Source: Actinomycetes bacterium
GTDB lineage: Bacteria > Actinomycetota > Actinomycetes > Propionibacteriales > Nocardioidaceae
Direction: 5' to 3'
NCBI GenBank assembly: GCA_023460975.1
Contig: JAEWOG010000045.1
Location: 62,001 to 126,000 of the forward strand
DNA length: 64,000 bases
A program made the translations under genes and the position numbers. The stretch's first letter is position 1. Every line of letters begins with the position of its first letter. Below are positions 41,348 through 49,868 of the stretch, one piece after another. The notes below the pieces were generated by a model. It saw only the letters and a program-made list of their open reading frames with translations, was not told where the DNA came from and ran no database searches.

Positions 41348-41671
41348 TCAGGGGATGGGCGTGTCGGCGACGGCCTTGTACTTGGCGTCGGCCCTGACTG
41401 CGGACGTGTGGTCGGTGTCGCGGTAGTACTTGCGCGTCGCAACGATCTCGTCGGCCGACATGGCCGTGAGCTTGGTCAGGTGCTCGAAGAAGGCCTCCAC
41501 GGTCGGCCGCACCTCGGCGGTCGAATTGAGGAACCGCACGAAGGCGGACCCCCCGGATGCCTCCGGCTTCGTGTGCGCCGCGTACACCGTGGCTTCCTTC
41601 GCCGCTGCCGACAAGGTGTCGCAGTCTCCGGCAAAGTCCGACAGATCGGATAGCGATACTCTCAGCGTCAC
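41348..41671 (-). CDS. EspC-like type VII secretion target
   Basis: 107 residues, matching the EspC/ESX target family: a single helical domain starting LRVSLSDLSDFAGDCDTLS and ending ATRKYYRDTDHTSAVR, where YxxxD is the type VII export signal. First gene of a three-gene unit (EspC-like, WXG-like, small protein). GTG 41671 follows GGGGAGAG. Confidence 0.75.
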   Translation of the reverse strand: MTLRVSLSDLSDFAGDCDTLSAAAKEATVYAAHTKPEASGGSAFVRFLNSTAEVRPTVEAFFEHLTKLTAMSADEIVATRKYYRDTDHTSAVRADAKYKAVADTPIP

Positions 41672-41701
41672 TGGTCTCTCCCCACTTCGTGCGCCACGTC
41701 A

Positions 41702-42142
41702 ATGACACCCCACACCATGCCCGAGGAGCCGGTTGTGCAAACCTTCGACAACGCTCACCCCGACCGCGCGACTGTGCTCAAAGGCGGTCTGGTCGGTGGT
41801 GGAATCGGCCTCGGACTCCTCTGCCTCGCCGTCTTCTTCGTCTTCGCAGCGAGTGAACCGCACGAGATTCTCGGTGTCTTCCTGCCCCTCGCCGTCGCCC
41901 AGATCGCACTCTCCCTCGGGGTCATGGCGCTGGTCCCGCTGCAAGCCGGCGACTCGACTGCACACTCGCCGCGCCTGATCGCAACGTGGCTTCTCGTGAT
42001 CGCCGCGGCGGCCGTCGTCCTCACCATCGTCGCGGCGGTGCGCGCAGACTGGCCGTGGGTCCTCTTCGCCGTCGCCCCCATCGCCGCTGCCGCGTCGCTG
42101 GTCCGCAGTGCCCTGCGGTTCCGCTCGATCGCGGGCGCCTGA
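41702..42142 (+). CDS. Predicted four-helix membrane protein
   Basis: 146 residues with hydrophobic segments at ~residues 28-50, 58-80, 93-112 and 118-135 in two pairs. No motif recognised. It starts 30 bp from the divergent EspC-like gene, so the two promoters overlap. ATG 41717 is an alternative start. Confidence 0.6.
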   Translation: MTPHTMPEEPVVQTFDNAHPDRATVLKGGLVGGGIGLGLLCLAVFFVFAASEPHEILGVFLPLAVAQIALSLGVMALVPLQAGDSTAHSPRLIATWLLVIAAAAVVLTIVAAVRADWPWVLFAVAPIAAAASLVRSALRFRSIAGA

Positions 42143-42149
42143 CTCTTCG

Positions 42150-42194
42150 GGGCCCGACTCATCTGGGCCCGACTCATCTGGGCCTGACTCACGG
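42150..42194 (+). repeat. Three 15-bp tandem repeats between convergent genes
   Basis: GGGCCCGACTCATCT occurs at 42150 and 42165 exactly and at 42180 in degenerate form. The third unit includes the stop codon of the SNF2 gene (42189-42191). Confidence 0.65.
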
Positions 42195-44987
42195 GCGCAA
42201 CTCGACCAGGTCGCGCAACTCGTCGTCGGACAACTCGGTCAGGGCTGCCTCCCCCTTGGCCAGCACCGAGTCGGCGACGGCCCGCTTGCGGGCGAGCAAT
42301 TGGGCGACCTTCTCCTCTATCGTCCCCTGAGTGACGAACCGGTGCACCTGCACCGGCCTGGTCTGGCCGATCCGGTAGGCACGGTCGGTCGCCTGGTCCT
42401 CGACGGCGGGGTTCCACCATCGGTCGAAGTGGATCACGTGGTCGGCCGCGGTCAGGTTGAGCCCCGTCCCGCCCGCCTTGAGGGAGAGCAGGAAGACGGG
42501 CACGCGCTCGTCACTGTCCGGCCCGGCCTGGAACCGCCGCACCATCGCTTCGCGCTCCTTGACGGGCGTCCCGCCATGCAGGAACTGGTGAGGCACCCCC
42601 TGACTGACCAGGTGCCGTTCGATGAGGCGGGCCATCGCGACGTACTGGGTGAAGACCAGCACGGCGCCGTCCTCGGCAAGCACCGTCCCGATGAGTTCGT
42701 CGAGCAGGTCCAGCTTTTCGGAGCGCCCCCGCAGTCGGGAGGTGGCCTGCTTGAGGAACTGCGCCGGGTGGTTGCAGATCTGCTTGAGCCCGGTGAGCAT
42801 CGCCAGCACCAGCCCGCGGCGCGCGTCCTCGTCGGCCTCGCTGATGCGGCGCATGCAGTCGCGCACGTACGCCTCGTAGAGGACCACCTGCTCCTGGGTG
42901 AGGCCGAGCAACTGGTCGGTCTCGGTCTTGGGAGGCAACTCCGGGGCGATCCCGGGATCCGACTTGCGGCGGCGCAGCAGGAAGGGGGAGATGAGATCGG
43001 CGAACTGACGCGCCTTCGCCGGATCCACACCCGCCTCGATGTCGGCCGCCCACGCCTTCCGGAACGCACCGCGGCTGCCCAGGAGCCCCGGCACGGCCCA
43101 GTCGAGGATGGACCAGAGCTCGGTGAGGTCGTTCTCGACCGGCGTACCCGTGAGCGCGACCCGGGCACCGCCCCCGACCGTGCGCAGGGCGCGCGCGACG
43201 GCGGAGCGGGAGTTCTTCACGTGCTGGGCCTCGTCGGCGACCACCAGCCCCCAGTCGACCTCGCTGAGGACCTCGGCATCGTTGCGCAGCGTGCCGTACG
43301 TCGTCAGCACGAACCCCGCACCCAGCGGGAACTCGTCGAGCAGAAGGGGCTCGTCGGGCCGGTCGCCACGCCCCTGGACAGACTCAACCAGCGGGAGACC
43401 CTCGAGATCGCGCGCGCTGCCGTGATGACGGCGCACCGGCACCCCCGGGGCGAAGCGCCTGATCTCGGCCTCCCAGTTGCCCAGCAGCGAGGTCGGGCAG
43501 ACCACCAGCGTCGGGCCGGCCGCGGGGCCGAGCGTCTCGAGGCGGTGCAGGTGCACCGAGATCAACGTGATCGTCTTGCCCAGACCCATGTCGTCGGCGA
43601 GGACGCCGCCCAGTCCCATGCCCGTGAGAGCTGCGAGCCAGGTGAGGGCCTGGTGCTGGTAGTCGCGCAGCGTGGCACTCAGGCGCTCCGGAACCGGGAC
43701 GGGAGGGGCTGACAGAGCTCCCACGACGCGGTCCCGGATCCGCCCCACTGACGCTCCGACCACCGCATCGAACTCGACGTCCTCCACCACGACCGAACCC
43801 GTGAGTGAGGCCGCGATGGCCTGCACCGGGGTGACCGTACGGATCATCCGGCGCCGAGCCCGCTTGAGGACACCGGAGTCAACGACCATCCAGTTGTCGC
43901 GGATCTTGATGATCGGCGTCGACGCGGCCGCGAGCTGGTCCATCTCCTCCTCGGAGAGCTCCCGGTCCCCCATCGCCACCTGCCACTGGAACCCGAAGAG
44001 GGCCTTGGGGCCGAGCAGGGGATCCTGCAGCGGCTCCTCCCGCCTGCCAGCGGGCGCCGAGGCGGTCAACGCGACCCGCGTCGAGACGTCACGGTCGAGG
44101 TAGCGCGGCCACAGGACCGGCACCCCCACCGCATCCAGCGCCGCCACCCCCTCGTCGAGCAGGCTCAGCAACTCGTCGGAGTCGAGCGTGAGCATGTCGG
44201 GGACCCGCAGATCGGCGAACCGGTCGAGCACGCCCCACGCGTCTGCCGCCTGGCGCAGGGCCAACGAGGCGTGCGTGCGGGCGCGCGGACCGAACCCATG
44301 GCTGGCCGCTTCGTCGGCCTCGGTGAACAGCACCGCCGCGTCGGCCACGTGCGCGGCGTTGTCCGCCGCGTGGACCTGGAGCACGATCCGTACGGCTCCC
44401 GCGACCAGCTCCTCCTCGTCCGCCTCGACGCGCAGCGACAGGGTCACGAGGTTGGGGCCATCGCTCACGCCGCCGCGGATCCGTGCGATGCGCCGCTGCA
44501 GCCGTTGGGCGAACTCGTCATCGCCCACCGGGGAGGACGCCGTCGCCGGGTGAGAGACGCGGGGCCGCGGCGTGGCTGAGCGCGGTGAGGAGCGCGGCAC
44601 GACGTCGACGACCGCGTCGAGCAGACCGAACAGGATGCCCTCGGCCGTGGCGGCGTCGACCGAGTCGTACGCGAGCGCCTTGGCGAGCTCGGCGACGCGG
44701 TCGCGATCTGCGGGGGCCAGCGCGGCGACGCGCCACTCGCGACCGGTGGGCCGGTCGGGGCCGAAGCTGCCCCGCGACATCAGCTGCAGCGCCAGGAAGG
44801 CACCGCCCGCCAACAACCTGACCGACGGGTGCACGTCCGCCTCGCGCTGCGCCTTGGACAGGATCGGCAACGCCCCCCGCACGGGCATGCGGATCGTGCG
44901 CCGCTCGTCGGAGAACTCGATCTCCGAGGAGCGCGGATGCTCACCGGGAAGGAACCGGGCGGGCCCGCCCAAGGGCACGAAGCTCAC
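42189..44987 (-). CDS. SNF2-family DNA-dependent ATPase/helicase
   Basis: 932 residues. The C-terminal ~500 residues are a full Swi2/Snf2 motor: DDMGLGKTITL (motif I, ~466-476), VVADEAQHVKN (motif II, ~579-589), LTGTPVEND (~618), and the helicase C lobe with TDRAYRIGQTRPVQVHRF (~868-885). The N-terminal ~430 residues match the bacterial SNF2-associated region. It remodels protein-DNA complexes or translocates on DNA; a SWIM protein encoded nearby may be its partner. GTG 44987 follows GGAGAGGAG. Two 13-bp direct repeats stand in its leader. Confidence 0.9.
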   Translation of the reverse strand: MSFVPLGGPARFLPGEHPRSSEIEFSDERRTIRMPVRGALPILSKAQREADVHPSVRLLAGGAFLALQLMSRGSFGPDRPTGREWRVAALAPADRDRVAELAKALAYDSVDAATAEGILFGLLDAVVDVVPRSSPRSATPRPRVSHPATASSPVGDDEFAQRLQRRIARIRGGVSDGPNLVTLSLRVEADEEELVAGAVRIVLQVHAADNAAHVADAAVLFTEADEAASHGFGPRARTHASLALRQAADAWGVLDRFADLRVPDMLTLDSDELLSLLDEGVAALDAVGVPVLWPRYLDRDVSTRVALTASAPAGRREEPLQDPLLGPKALFGFQWQVAMGDRELSEEEMDQLAAASTPIIKIRDNWMVVDSGVLKRARRRMIRTVTPVQAIAASLTGSVVVEDVEFDAVVGASVGRIRDRVVGALSAPPVPVPERLSATLRDYQHQALTWLAALTGMGLGGVLADDMGLGKTITLISVHLHRLETLGPAAGPTLVVCPTSLLGNWEAEIRRFAPGVPVRRHHGSARDLEGLPLVESVQGRGDRPDEPLLLDEFPLGAGFVLTTYGTLRNDAEVLSEVDWGLVVADEAQHVKNSRSAVARALRTVGGGARVALTGTPVENDLTELWSILDWAVPGLLGSRGAFRKAWAADIEAGVDPAKARQFADLISPFLLRRRKSDPGIAPELPPKTETDQLLGLTQEQVVLYEAYVRDCMRRISEADEDARRGLVLAMLTGLKQICNHPAQFLKQATSRLRGRSEKLDLLDELIGTVLAEDGAVLVFTQYVAMARLIERHLVSQGVPHQFLHGGTPVKEREAMVRRFQAGPDSDERVPVFLLSLKAGGTGLNLTAADHVIHFDRWWNPAVEDQATDRAYRIGQTRPVQVHRFVTQGTIEEKVAQLLARKRAVADSVLAKGEAALTELSDDELRDLVELRP

Positions 44988-45000
44988 GGCGCTCCTCTCC

Positions 45001-45030
45001 GATGGTGATCTGTAGCCGATGGTGATCTGT
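45001..45030. repeat. Two 13-bp direct repeats in the SNF2 leader
   Basis: GATGGTGATCTGT at 45001-45013 and 45018-45030, 17 bp apart, just upstream of the SNF2 ribosome-binding site. Possible regulator sites or a small duplication. Confidence 0.5.
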
Positions 45031-45160
45031 GCCGACGACGAGACGCTAGCGCGGCCCACCGACACCACCACCGATCGAGGCTGTTCCTGCACAGCACCGG
45101 GCGCTGACCAGGGCCCGAAGTGAGGGCTCCGTGTCAGGGCTGGGGCCTAGGCTCGGGCCC

Positions 45161-45649
45161 ATGAGCATCCTCGACTCCTCCATCGCCCGCCTCGACGGCA
45201 CCCCCGGCACGCTGCGCGATCTGACCGGCGGGCAGCCGGCACTGTTGGTCAACGTGGCGAGCAAGTGCGGGCTCACCCCCCAGTACGCCAAGCTCGAGGC
45301 GCTCCAGGAGCTGTACGGTCCGCGCGGCTTCACCGTGGTCGGCCTGCCGTGCAACCAGTTCATGGGTCAGGAGCCGGGCACCTCCGAGGAGATCGCCGAG
45401 TTCTGCTCGGCGACGTACGGCGTCACCTTCCCGATGTCGGAGAAGATCGACGTCAACGGCGAAGGGCGCCACCAGATCTACGACGAGCTCACCCTCCTGT
45501 CCGACGAGGCCGGCAAGGACGGCGACATCGCGTGGAACTTCGAGAAGTTCCTCGTCGCCGCCGACGGCACCGCACTGGCCCGATTCGCGCCTCCCACCGA
45601 GCCCGACGACGCTGCGATCGTGGCTCAGATCGAGGCCCTGCTGCCCTGA
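45161..45649 (+). CDS. Glutathione peroxidase-family thiol peroxidase
   Basis: 162 residues. ASKCGLTPQY (~residues 33-42) has the peroxidatic cysteine (not selenocysteine), LPCNQFMGQEPG (~66-77) holds a second Cys and the catalytic Gln, and WNFEKFLV (~128-135) the Trp and Asn of the tetrad. In actinobacteria such enzymes normally use thioredoxin to reduce hydroperoxides. TAGGCT lies seven bases before ATG 45161. A hairpin terminator follows. Confidence 0.92.
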   Translation: MSILDSSIARLDGTPGTLRDLTGGQPALLVNVASKCGLTPQYAKLEALQELYGPRGFTVVGLPCNQFMGQEPGTSEEIAEFCSATYGVTFPMSEKIDVNGEGRHQIYDELTLLSDEAGKDGDIAWNFEKFLVAADGTALARFAPPTEPDDAAIVAQIEALLP

Positions 45650-45656
45650 TTCGAGG

Positions 45657-45688
45657 CCGCCGGAGGGGGTCTGGGACTCCTCCGGCGG
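45657..45688 (+). terminator. Terminator of the peroxidase gene
   Basis: CCGCCGGAGG and CCTCCGGCGG form a perfect 10-bp stem with a 12-base loop eight bases after the stop codon; GC-rich without a T run. Confidence 0.65.
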
Positions 45689-45717
45689 TGCCGCAGCCAC
45701 GCGCCTGGCGATTGTTT

Positions 45718-45742
45718 GGTTGCGATCGTCAACCTCTAATCT
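45718..45742 (+). promoter_or_regulatory. Operator-promoter of the EmrB-type exporter
   Basis: GGTTG and CAACC (45718-45734) flank a 7-bp core CGATCGT, directly before the -10 box TAATCT (45737-45742), which is six bases from GTG 45749. The arrangement resembles the GGTT...CGATC...AACC dyad at 38247 and suggests a TetR- or MarR-type repressor, with no such gene adjacent. Confidence 0.5.
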
Positions 45743-45748
45743 CGTGCG

Positions 45749-47344
45749 GTGACAGATCAAGCGACCACAGCCGGCAAGGCGCCGGCCCCCTCGGACAAGC
45801 TCGACAAGAGCGTCCTCATCGTTGCTGGTGTCGTCGTCCTCGGCGGCATCATGTCCATCCTCGACGTGACCGTGGTGTCCGTCGCGATGGAGACCTTCCA
45901 GATCGAGTTCAAGGCCTCGCAGGCCGAGGTCGCCTGGACCATGACGGCCTACACCCTCGCCCTGGCGACGGTGATCCCGCTGACGGGTTGGGCCGCGGAC
46001 CGGTTCGGCACCAAGCGCCTCTACCTGATGGCGGTGGCCCTCTTCACGCTCGGCTCCGTGCTGTGCGCGCTCGCCCCCGACCTGACCTGGCTCATCGTCT
46101 TCCGCGTCCTGCAGGGCCTCGGCGGCGGCATGCTCATGCCTCTCGGCATGACGATCCTGACCCGCGCTGCGGGCCCCGAGCGCGTGGGACGCGTCATGGC
46201 CGTCATGGGCATCCCGATGCTGCTGGGCCCGATCTTCGGCCCCATCCTCGGCGGCTGGCTGATCGACATCGCGTCGTGGCACTGGATCTTCCTGATCAAC
46301 CTGCCCGTCGGCATCATCGGCTTCGTCTACGCCTACGTGGTGCTGCCGAAGGACAACGTGGAGCCCTCGGAGACCTTCGACTTCGTCGGCATGCTGCTGC
46401 TCTCCCCCGGCCTCGCGCTGTTCCTGTACGGCGTCAGCTCCATCCCGGGCGCCAAGGAGCAGGAGGGCACCGCCTGGACCACCGAGGTCATCTCGACCAT
46501 GGTGATCGGCGCGCTGCTGCTGTGCGCGTTCGTGCCGTGGGCCCTGCGCAAGTCCAACATCCACCCGCTGGTGGAGCTGCGCCTGCTCAAGAACAAGGAC
46601 ATGACGGTCGCCCTGATCTCGATGTCGCTGTTCGCGATCGCCTTCTTCGGCGCCTCGCTGCTGTTCCCGCTGTACTTCCAGCAGGTCCGCGACGAGGACG
46701 CCCTTCACGCCGGCCTCCTGCTGGCCCCGCAGGGCATCGGAGCCATGCTCACCATGCCTCTGGCCGGGTTCCTGGCCGACAAGATCGGGCCCGGCAAGAT
46801 CGTCATGACCGGGATCTCGATCATCACCATCGGCATGGCCATGTTCACCCAGATCGACGCGGAGACGTCGTACGCGTACCTGCTCGGCGCACTGTTCGTC
46901 ATGGGTCTGGGCATGGGTGGCACGATGATGCCGATCATGACCGCGGCCCTGGCCACGCTCACCGACCACAACATCGCGCGCGGTTCGACGCTGCTCAACA
47001 TCCAGCAGCAGGTGGCCGCCTCGATCGGTACGGCCCTGTTCGCCGTGATCCTCACCGACCAGCTCAACGGCTCCAAGGCCGTGGGCACCGTCGGCGCCCT
47101 GATGCAGGAGACCGGCGGCAGCGAGGACCCCAGCGTGCTGGCGCAGGCTGCGGTCAAGCTGGGCATCGACCCCGCCACGCTGGAGGTCCTGTTCCCGAAG
47201 GCGCTGGCCGACATGGCCGACTCATTCGCGTTCGTCTTCATCGTCGCGACCGTGCTGGTCGCCTGCGTGCTGATCCCGGCGTTCTTCCTGCCGCGGCACA
47301 AGGCCGACAAGCCGACCGACCCCACCCTGATGGCCGGTCACTGA
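45749..47344 (+). CDS. DHA2-family (EmrB/QacA-type) MFS drug exporter
   Basis: 531 residues, about 14 membrane helices. Motif A/B regions GWAADRFGTKRLYL (~residues 74-87) and LIVFRVLQGLGGGMLMPLGM (~112-131), and motif C-like MGIPMLLGPIFGPILGGWL (~150-168) identify a proton-driven exporter of the DHA2 family. It likely exports toxic hydrophobic compounds or a cellular metabolite. Leaderless promoter with a dyad inside it. A perfect terminator follows. Confidence 0.92.
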   Translation: MTDQATTAGKAPAPSDKLDKSVLIVAGVVVLGGIMSILDVTVVSVAMETFQIEFKASQAEVAWTMTAYTLALATVIPLTGWAADRFGTKRLYLMAVALFTLGSVLCALAPDLTWLIVFRVLQGLGGGMLMPLGMTILTRAAGPERVGRVMAVMGIPMLLGPIFGPILGGWLIDIASWHWIFLINLPVGIIGFVYAYVVLPKDNVEPSETFDFVGMLLLSPGLALFLYGVSSIPGAKEQEGTAWTTEVISTMVIGALLLCAFVPWALRKSNIHPLVELRLLKNKDMTVALISMSLFAIAFFGASLLFPLYFQQVRDEDALHAGLLLAPQGIGAMLTMPLAGFLADKIGPGKIVMTGISIITIGMAMFTQIDAETSYAYLLGALFVMGLGMGGTMMPIMTAALATLTDHNIARGSTLLNIQQQVAASIGTALFAVILTDQLNGSKAVGTVGALMQETGGSEDPSVLAQAAVKLGIDPATLEVLFPKALADMADSFAFVFIVATVLVACVLIPAFFLPRHKADKPTDPTLMAGH

Positions 47345-47355
47345 TCCACACGCCA

Positions 47356-47392
47356 AAGGCCCCCGCCGTACGACTCGTACGGCGGGGGCCTT
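47356..47392. terminator. Strong bidirectional terminator
   Basis: AAGGCCCCCGCCGTACGA and its full complement (47375-47392) form an 18-bp perfect stem with a one-base gap, with A/T tips on both sides, between convergent genes. Confidence 0.85.
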
Positions 47393-47409
47393 CGTGCGTG
47401 CGGGCGACG

Positions 47410-48264
47410 CTAGTCGTCGGCTCCGGTCACGCCCTTGCCCAGGCTCAGCGTCAGGGAGATCTGGTCGGGCACGTTGCCGGTGCGCAGGATCTCGGCGAGA
47501 CCCTTGGTGGCCGTCTCCATCGCCGGGCTGATCTTCTTCAGGAGCGCGGCCATCTTGTCGAGAGACTCGGCCAGCGCCTTCATGAACTTGCGGCACTTGT
47601 CCAGCACCGACTTGGCCTTCGCGACGAGGCCACCCAGCGCAGACGGGGCGGCGATGCCGAGCGTCAGCGCCGACTGGGCGACCGCGCCGATGGCATTGCC
47701 GACGAGGTCGGAGAAGAGGCCCTGGATGAAGTCGCGGACCCCGGCGAGCAGGCCGCCAGCGATCTCGATGCCGACTGCGACCCCGTTGCCGATCGAGGAC
47801 AAGGCGTCGAAGAGGTGGGCCAGCCCCTCGGAGATCCCGCGGTAGGCGTCGATCGAGAGGCCCGAGAACTCACCCGTGTCACTGGCGACCATGTGGCGGT
47901 AGTCGGGGCCGATGCCGGCCATGTGGGTGCTGATGTTGTTCCAGGTCTGCGCCCCGGCCTTGATGACGCCCGGGTCGCCCAGCAGCTCGTCGAGCCAGTC
48001 CTGGATCGGGCCACAGTGCTCGAGGATCCAGTTGATGACCATCGAGCAGGCCGTACCGAGCGGGTTGAGGATGGCACCGACCACGTCGAGCGCTGCGCTG
48101 ACGCCGTTGATGGTGCCCTCGATCCAGTCACCCCGGGAGAACGCTGAGGCGGCGTCGACGGCGCCGTCGATCATCTTCAGACCGTTGGTGCCGTTGGCGA
48201 AGCTGTCGAAGTTGGTGAAGACCCCGCGGCTGGTGTCGCCCGGATCCACCACGAGGGTGCTCAT
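47410..48264 (-). CDS. Large hydrophobic type VII secretion-associated protein
   Basis: 284 residues, helical, with alternating hydrophobic blocks (INGVSAALDVVGAILNPLG ~53-71; GNGVAVGIEIAGGLLAGV ~158-175; Ala/Leu-rich ~190-215) and a C-terminal coiled-coil-like segment. It resembles EspE/EspA-like or other large ESX substrates that follow EspC genes. Its start overlaps the preceding EspC-like gene by 4 nt. Secretion itself is inferred from the neighbours. Confidence 0.62.
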   Translation of the reverse strand: MSTLVVDPGDTSRGVFTNFDSFANGTNGLKMIDGAVDAASAFSRGDWIEGTINGVSAALDVVGAILNPLGTACSMVINWILEHCGPIQDWLDELLGDPGVIKAGAQTWNNISTHMAGIGPDYRHMVASDTGEFSGLSIDAYRGISEGLAHLFDALSSIGNGVAVGIEIAGGLLAGVRDFIQGLFSDLVGNAIGAVAQSALTLGIAAPSALGGLVAKAKSVLDKCRKFMKALAESLDKMAALLKKISPAMETATKGLAEILRTGNVPDQISLTLSLGKGVTGADD

Positions 48265-48578
48265 CGGATCTTCCTCCCGACCCAGTCGAAGTGCTCACCG
48301 ATGGTGTTGTCGACCGCCTCGAAGGCGTCGGCGAGCATCTTGATCGATTCGCCGGTGTCGCCGAGCGCGCCTTCGACGGCGTGGGTGGCGAGCACGCCAG
48401 CGGCCTGCAGGGGCACCATGAACGGCGAGACCAGGATCGAGCCGATGCTGCCGAACATCGTTGGCGTGAAGGCGACCTGCTCGGCCGCGGCGGTGGCCTG
48501 ACCCGCCTTGCTGCTCAACTGGAGCACGTGGTTGGCGTGAGCACGCAGCTCGCCCACGTCGACGTACATCTCACTCAC
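48261..48578 (-). CDS. EspC-like type VII secretion target
   Basis: 105 residues. Opens with VDVGELRAHANHVLQLSSKAG, the usual EspC-family first helix, and ends with EAVDNTIGEHFDWVG. Its 5' end overlaps the YbaB-like gene by 8 bp and its 3' end overlaps the next gene by 4 bp, so all three are coupled. A second such gene lies at 41348. Confidence 0.72.
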   Translation of the reverse strand: MSEMYVDVGELRAHANHVLQLSSKAGQATAAAEQVAFTPTMFGSIGSILVSPFMVPLQAAGVLATHAVEGALGDTGESIKMLADAFEAVDNTIGEHFDWVGRKIR

Positions 48579-48957
48579 TGTCGTCCTCCTCGTATCCGAA
48601 CTTGTCGCGGTACGCCTGGCTGAATGCCGACACGGACGGCGAGTCCTCGCCGTAGATCTCCTTGCCGAGCTCCTCGACGCGGAAGCTGAGGCGGCGCTGC
48701 GCCTGGCCGAGGGCCTCCAGCACGGCGGCGGCCACGGCGGAGCCGCGGTGGCGGGACAGGTCTTCGACCAACGCGATGGACGTCACCTGGCCGGTCCCGT
48801 CCACGCACACGGTCGCCACCTCGTCGCGCGAGGAACCCTCCACCGAGAGGTTCTCGCTGCGTTGAGCGAATGCCTCCGCCTGGTTGAGCTTCTCGAGCGA
48901 GGCGTTGGCCTGCGCGTCGATCGTCGCCAACACGGCTTCGAGACGGGTCATCGTCAT
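48571..48957 (-). CDS. YbaB/EbfC-family protein (EspL-like)
   Basis: 128 residues with the YbaB two-sided alpha-beta fold: N-terminal helix, then VATVCVDGTGQVTSIALVEDL strands (~47-67) and a C-terminal helix. In mycobacterial ESX-1 loci a YbaB-like protein (EspL) accompanies EspC/EspE-type substrates and acts as a chaperone; the same arrangement here suggests that role. GGGAG precedes ATG 48957. Confidence 0.72.
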   Translation of the reverse strand: MTMTRLEAVLATIDAQANASLEKLNQAEAFAQRSENLSVEGSSRDEVATVCVDGTGQVTSIALVEDLSRHRGSAVAAAVLEALGQAQRRLSFRVEELGKEIYGEDSPSVSAFSQAYRDKFGYEEDDSE

Positions 48958-49025
48958 GGTTGGACTCCCTTGCGGACAGGCTTCACTTCCCGACCTGATG
49001 TGCCCACTCTCTATGCTCGGCAAAC

Positions 49026-49559
49026 ATGGAGCACGGACTCGGATCGGAACTCCCGCAACGCACTGGCTTCGCGTGGCTGCTGCTGGGCTTTGCCGTGGTC
49101 ATGGCCATCCCGACACTGCAGGTGGTCCTCAGGTCCGCGCAGGCCTCATCGCAGCAGCGGCTGCTGGGCCTGCTGATGGCCGCAGTGATGACTCTGGTGC
49201 TCGTGCTGGCGCCCGCGATGGCCGCCCGCTACCTGCTGCGCCAACACGTGTACGTCTCACACGAGGCCGTCACGCTCACCACCGGTGAACGCATCCGCGT
49301 GCAGATGCGCTTCGCGGACATCTCACAGGTCAGGTTGACCACGGAGGGTGGCACCGGCACCACCGACCCGACCTCACCCCGCCAGGTCGTGGTCCTGACC
49401 GGCACGGACGCCACCGGTCAGCAGCGCGACCTGCGGGTCACGGCCATGTTCGTGCGCACCATCGACCCGCTGCTGGAGCGGGTCGCCGCTGAGGTCCAGC
49501 GGCGACCCGAAATCCTCCCTGAGTCCCAGCGCGACACCTTCACCCAGTGGACCCGCTGA
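49026..49559 (+). CDS. Two-helix membrane protein with PH-like domain (paralogue of 54709)
   Basis: 177 residues: helices at ~17-37 and ~46-66, then a beta-rich cytoplasmic domain beginning HVYVSHEAVTLTTGERIR. The gene at 54709-55242 encodes another 177-residue protein of the same plan with a matching C terminus (IDPLLERVAAEVQRRPEILP against IAPVLLALAPVVEARPDLLP). Function unknown. Divergent from the YbaB-like gene. Confidence 0.65.
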   Translation: MEHGLGSELPQRTGFAWLLLGFAVVMAIPTLQVVLRSAQASSQQRLLGLLMAAVMTLVLVLAPAMAARYLLRQHVYVSHEAVTLTTGERIRVQMRFADISQVRLTTEGGTGTTDPTSPRQVVVLTGTDATGQQRDLRVTAMFVRTIDPLLERVAAEVQRRPEILPESQRDTFTQWTR

Positions 49560-49568
49560 GCAGCAGCC

Positions 49569-49868
49569 TCAGAACCGCTGGACCCGCTGCCGGTGCTGGG
49601 ACTTGTTGTTGCCCCTGATGCCGGACTCGCGCGTCTTCGAGATGTGGTCGACCTTCCGCTCGCCTCCCCGTACGGGCTGCGCCTCGATCAGGGTGTCGCG
49701 TTCGTACGCATGGGTCTTGTCGTGGTTGCGGTAATACCGGTAGATCGCCCAGTACGTGCCCACCGCTCCCGCCGGCCCCAGCGCCAGCAGCCAGATCGGC
49801 GAGTCACTGTCGCTCGCCTGGACGAGAGGCGCGAGTTGCGCGAGCACGTCGAGTGCCAGCCCGCTCAT
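49569..49868 (-). CDS. Small single-pass membrane protein of the SPFH cassette
   Basis: 99 residues: a hydrophobic segment (~residues 25-45, WLLALGPAGAVGTYWAIY) followed by a basic, hydrophilic tail rich in Arg/Lys/Gln. Its start overlaps the end of the zinc-ribbon gene by 4 nt. Last gene of an SPFH - zinc ribbon - small membrane protein operon. Confidence 0.65.
   Translation of the reverse strand: MSGLALDVLAQLAPLVQASDSDSPIWLLALGPAGAVGTYWAIYRYYRNHDKTHAYERDTLIEAQPVRGGERKVDHISKTRESGIRGNNKSQHRQRVQRF

Noticed and set aside
45749..47344. Exporter and peroxidase as one operon
   Set aside because: A 10-bp GC-rich hairpin and a separate promoter with operator-like dyad lie between them.
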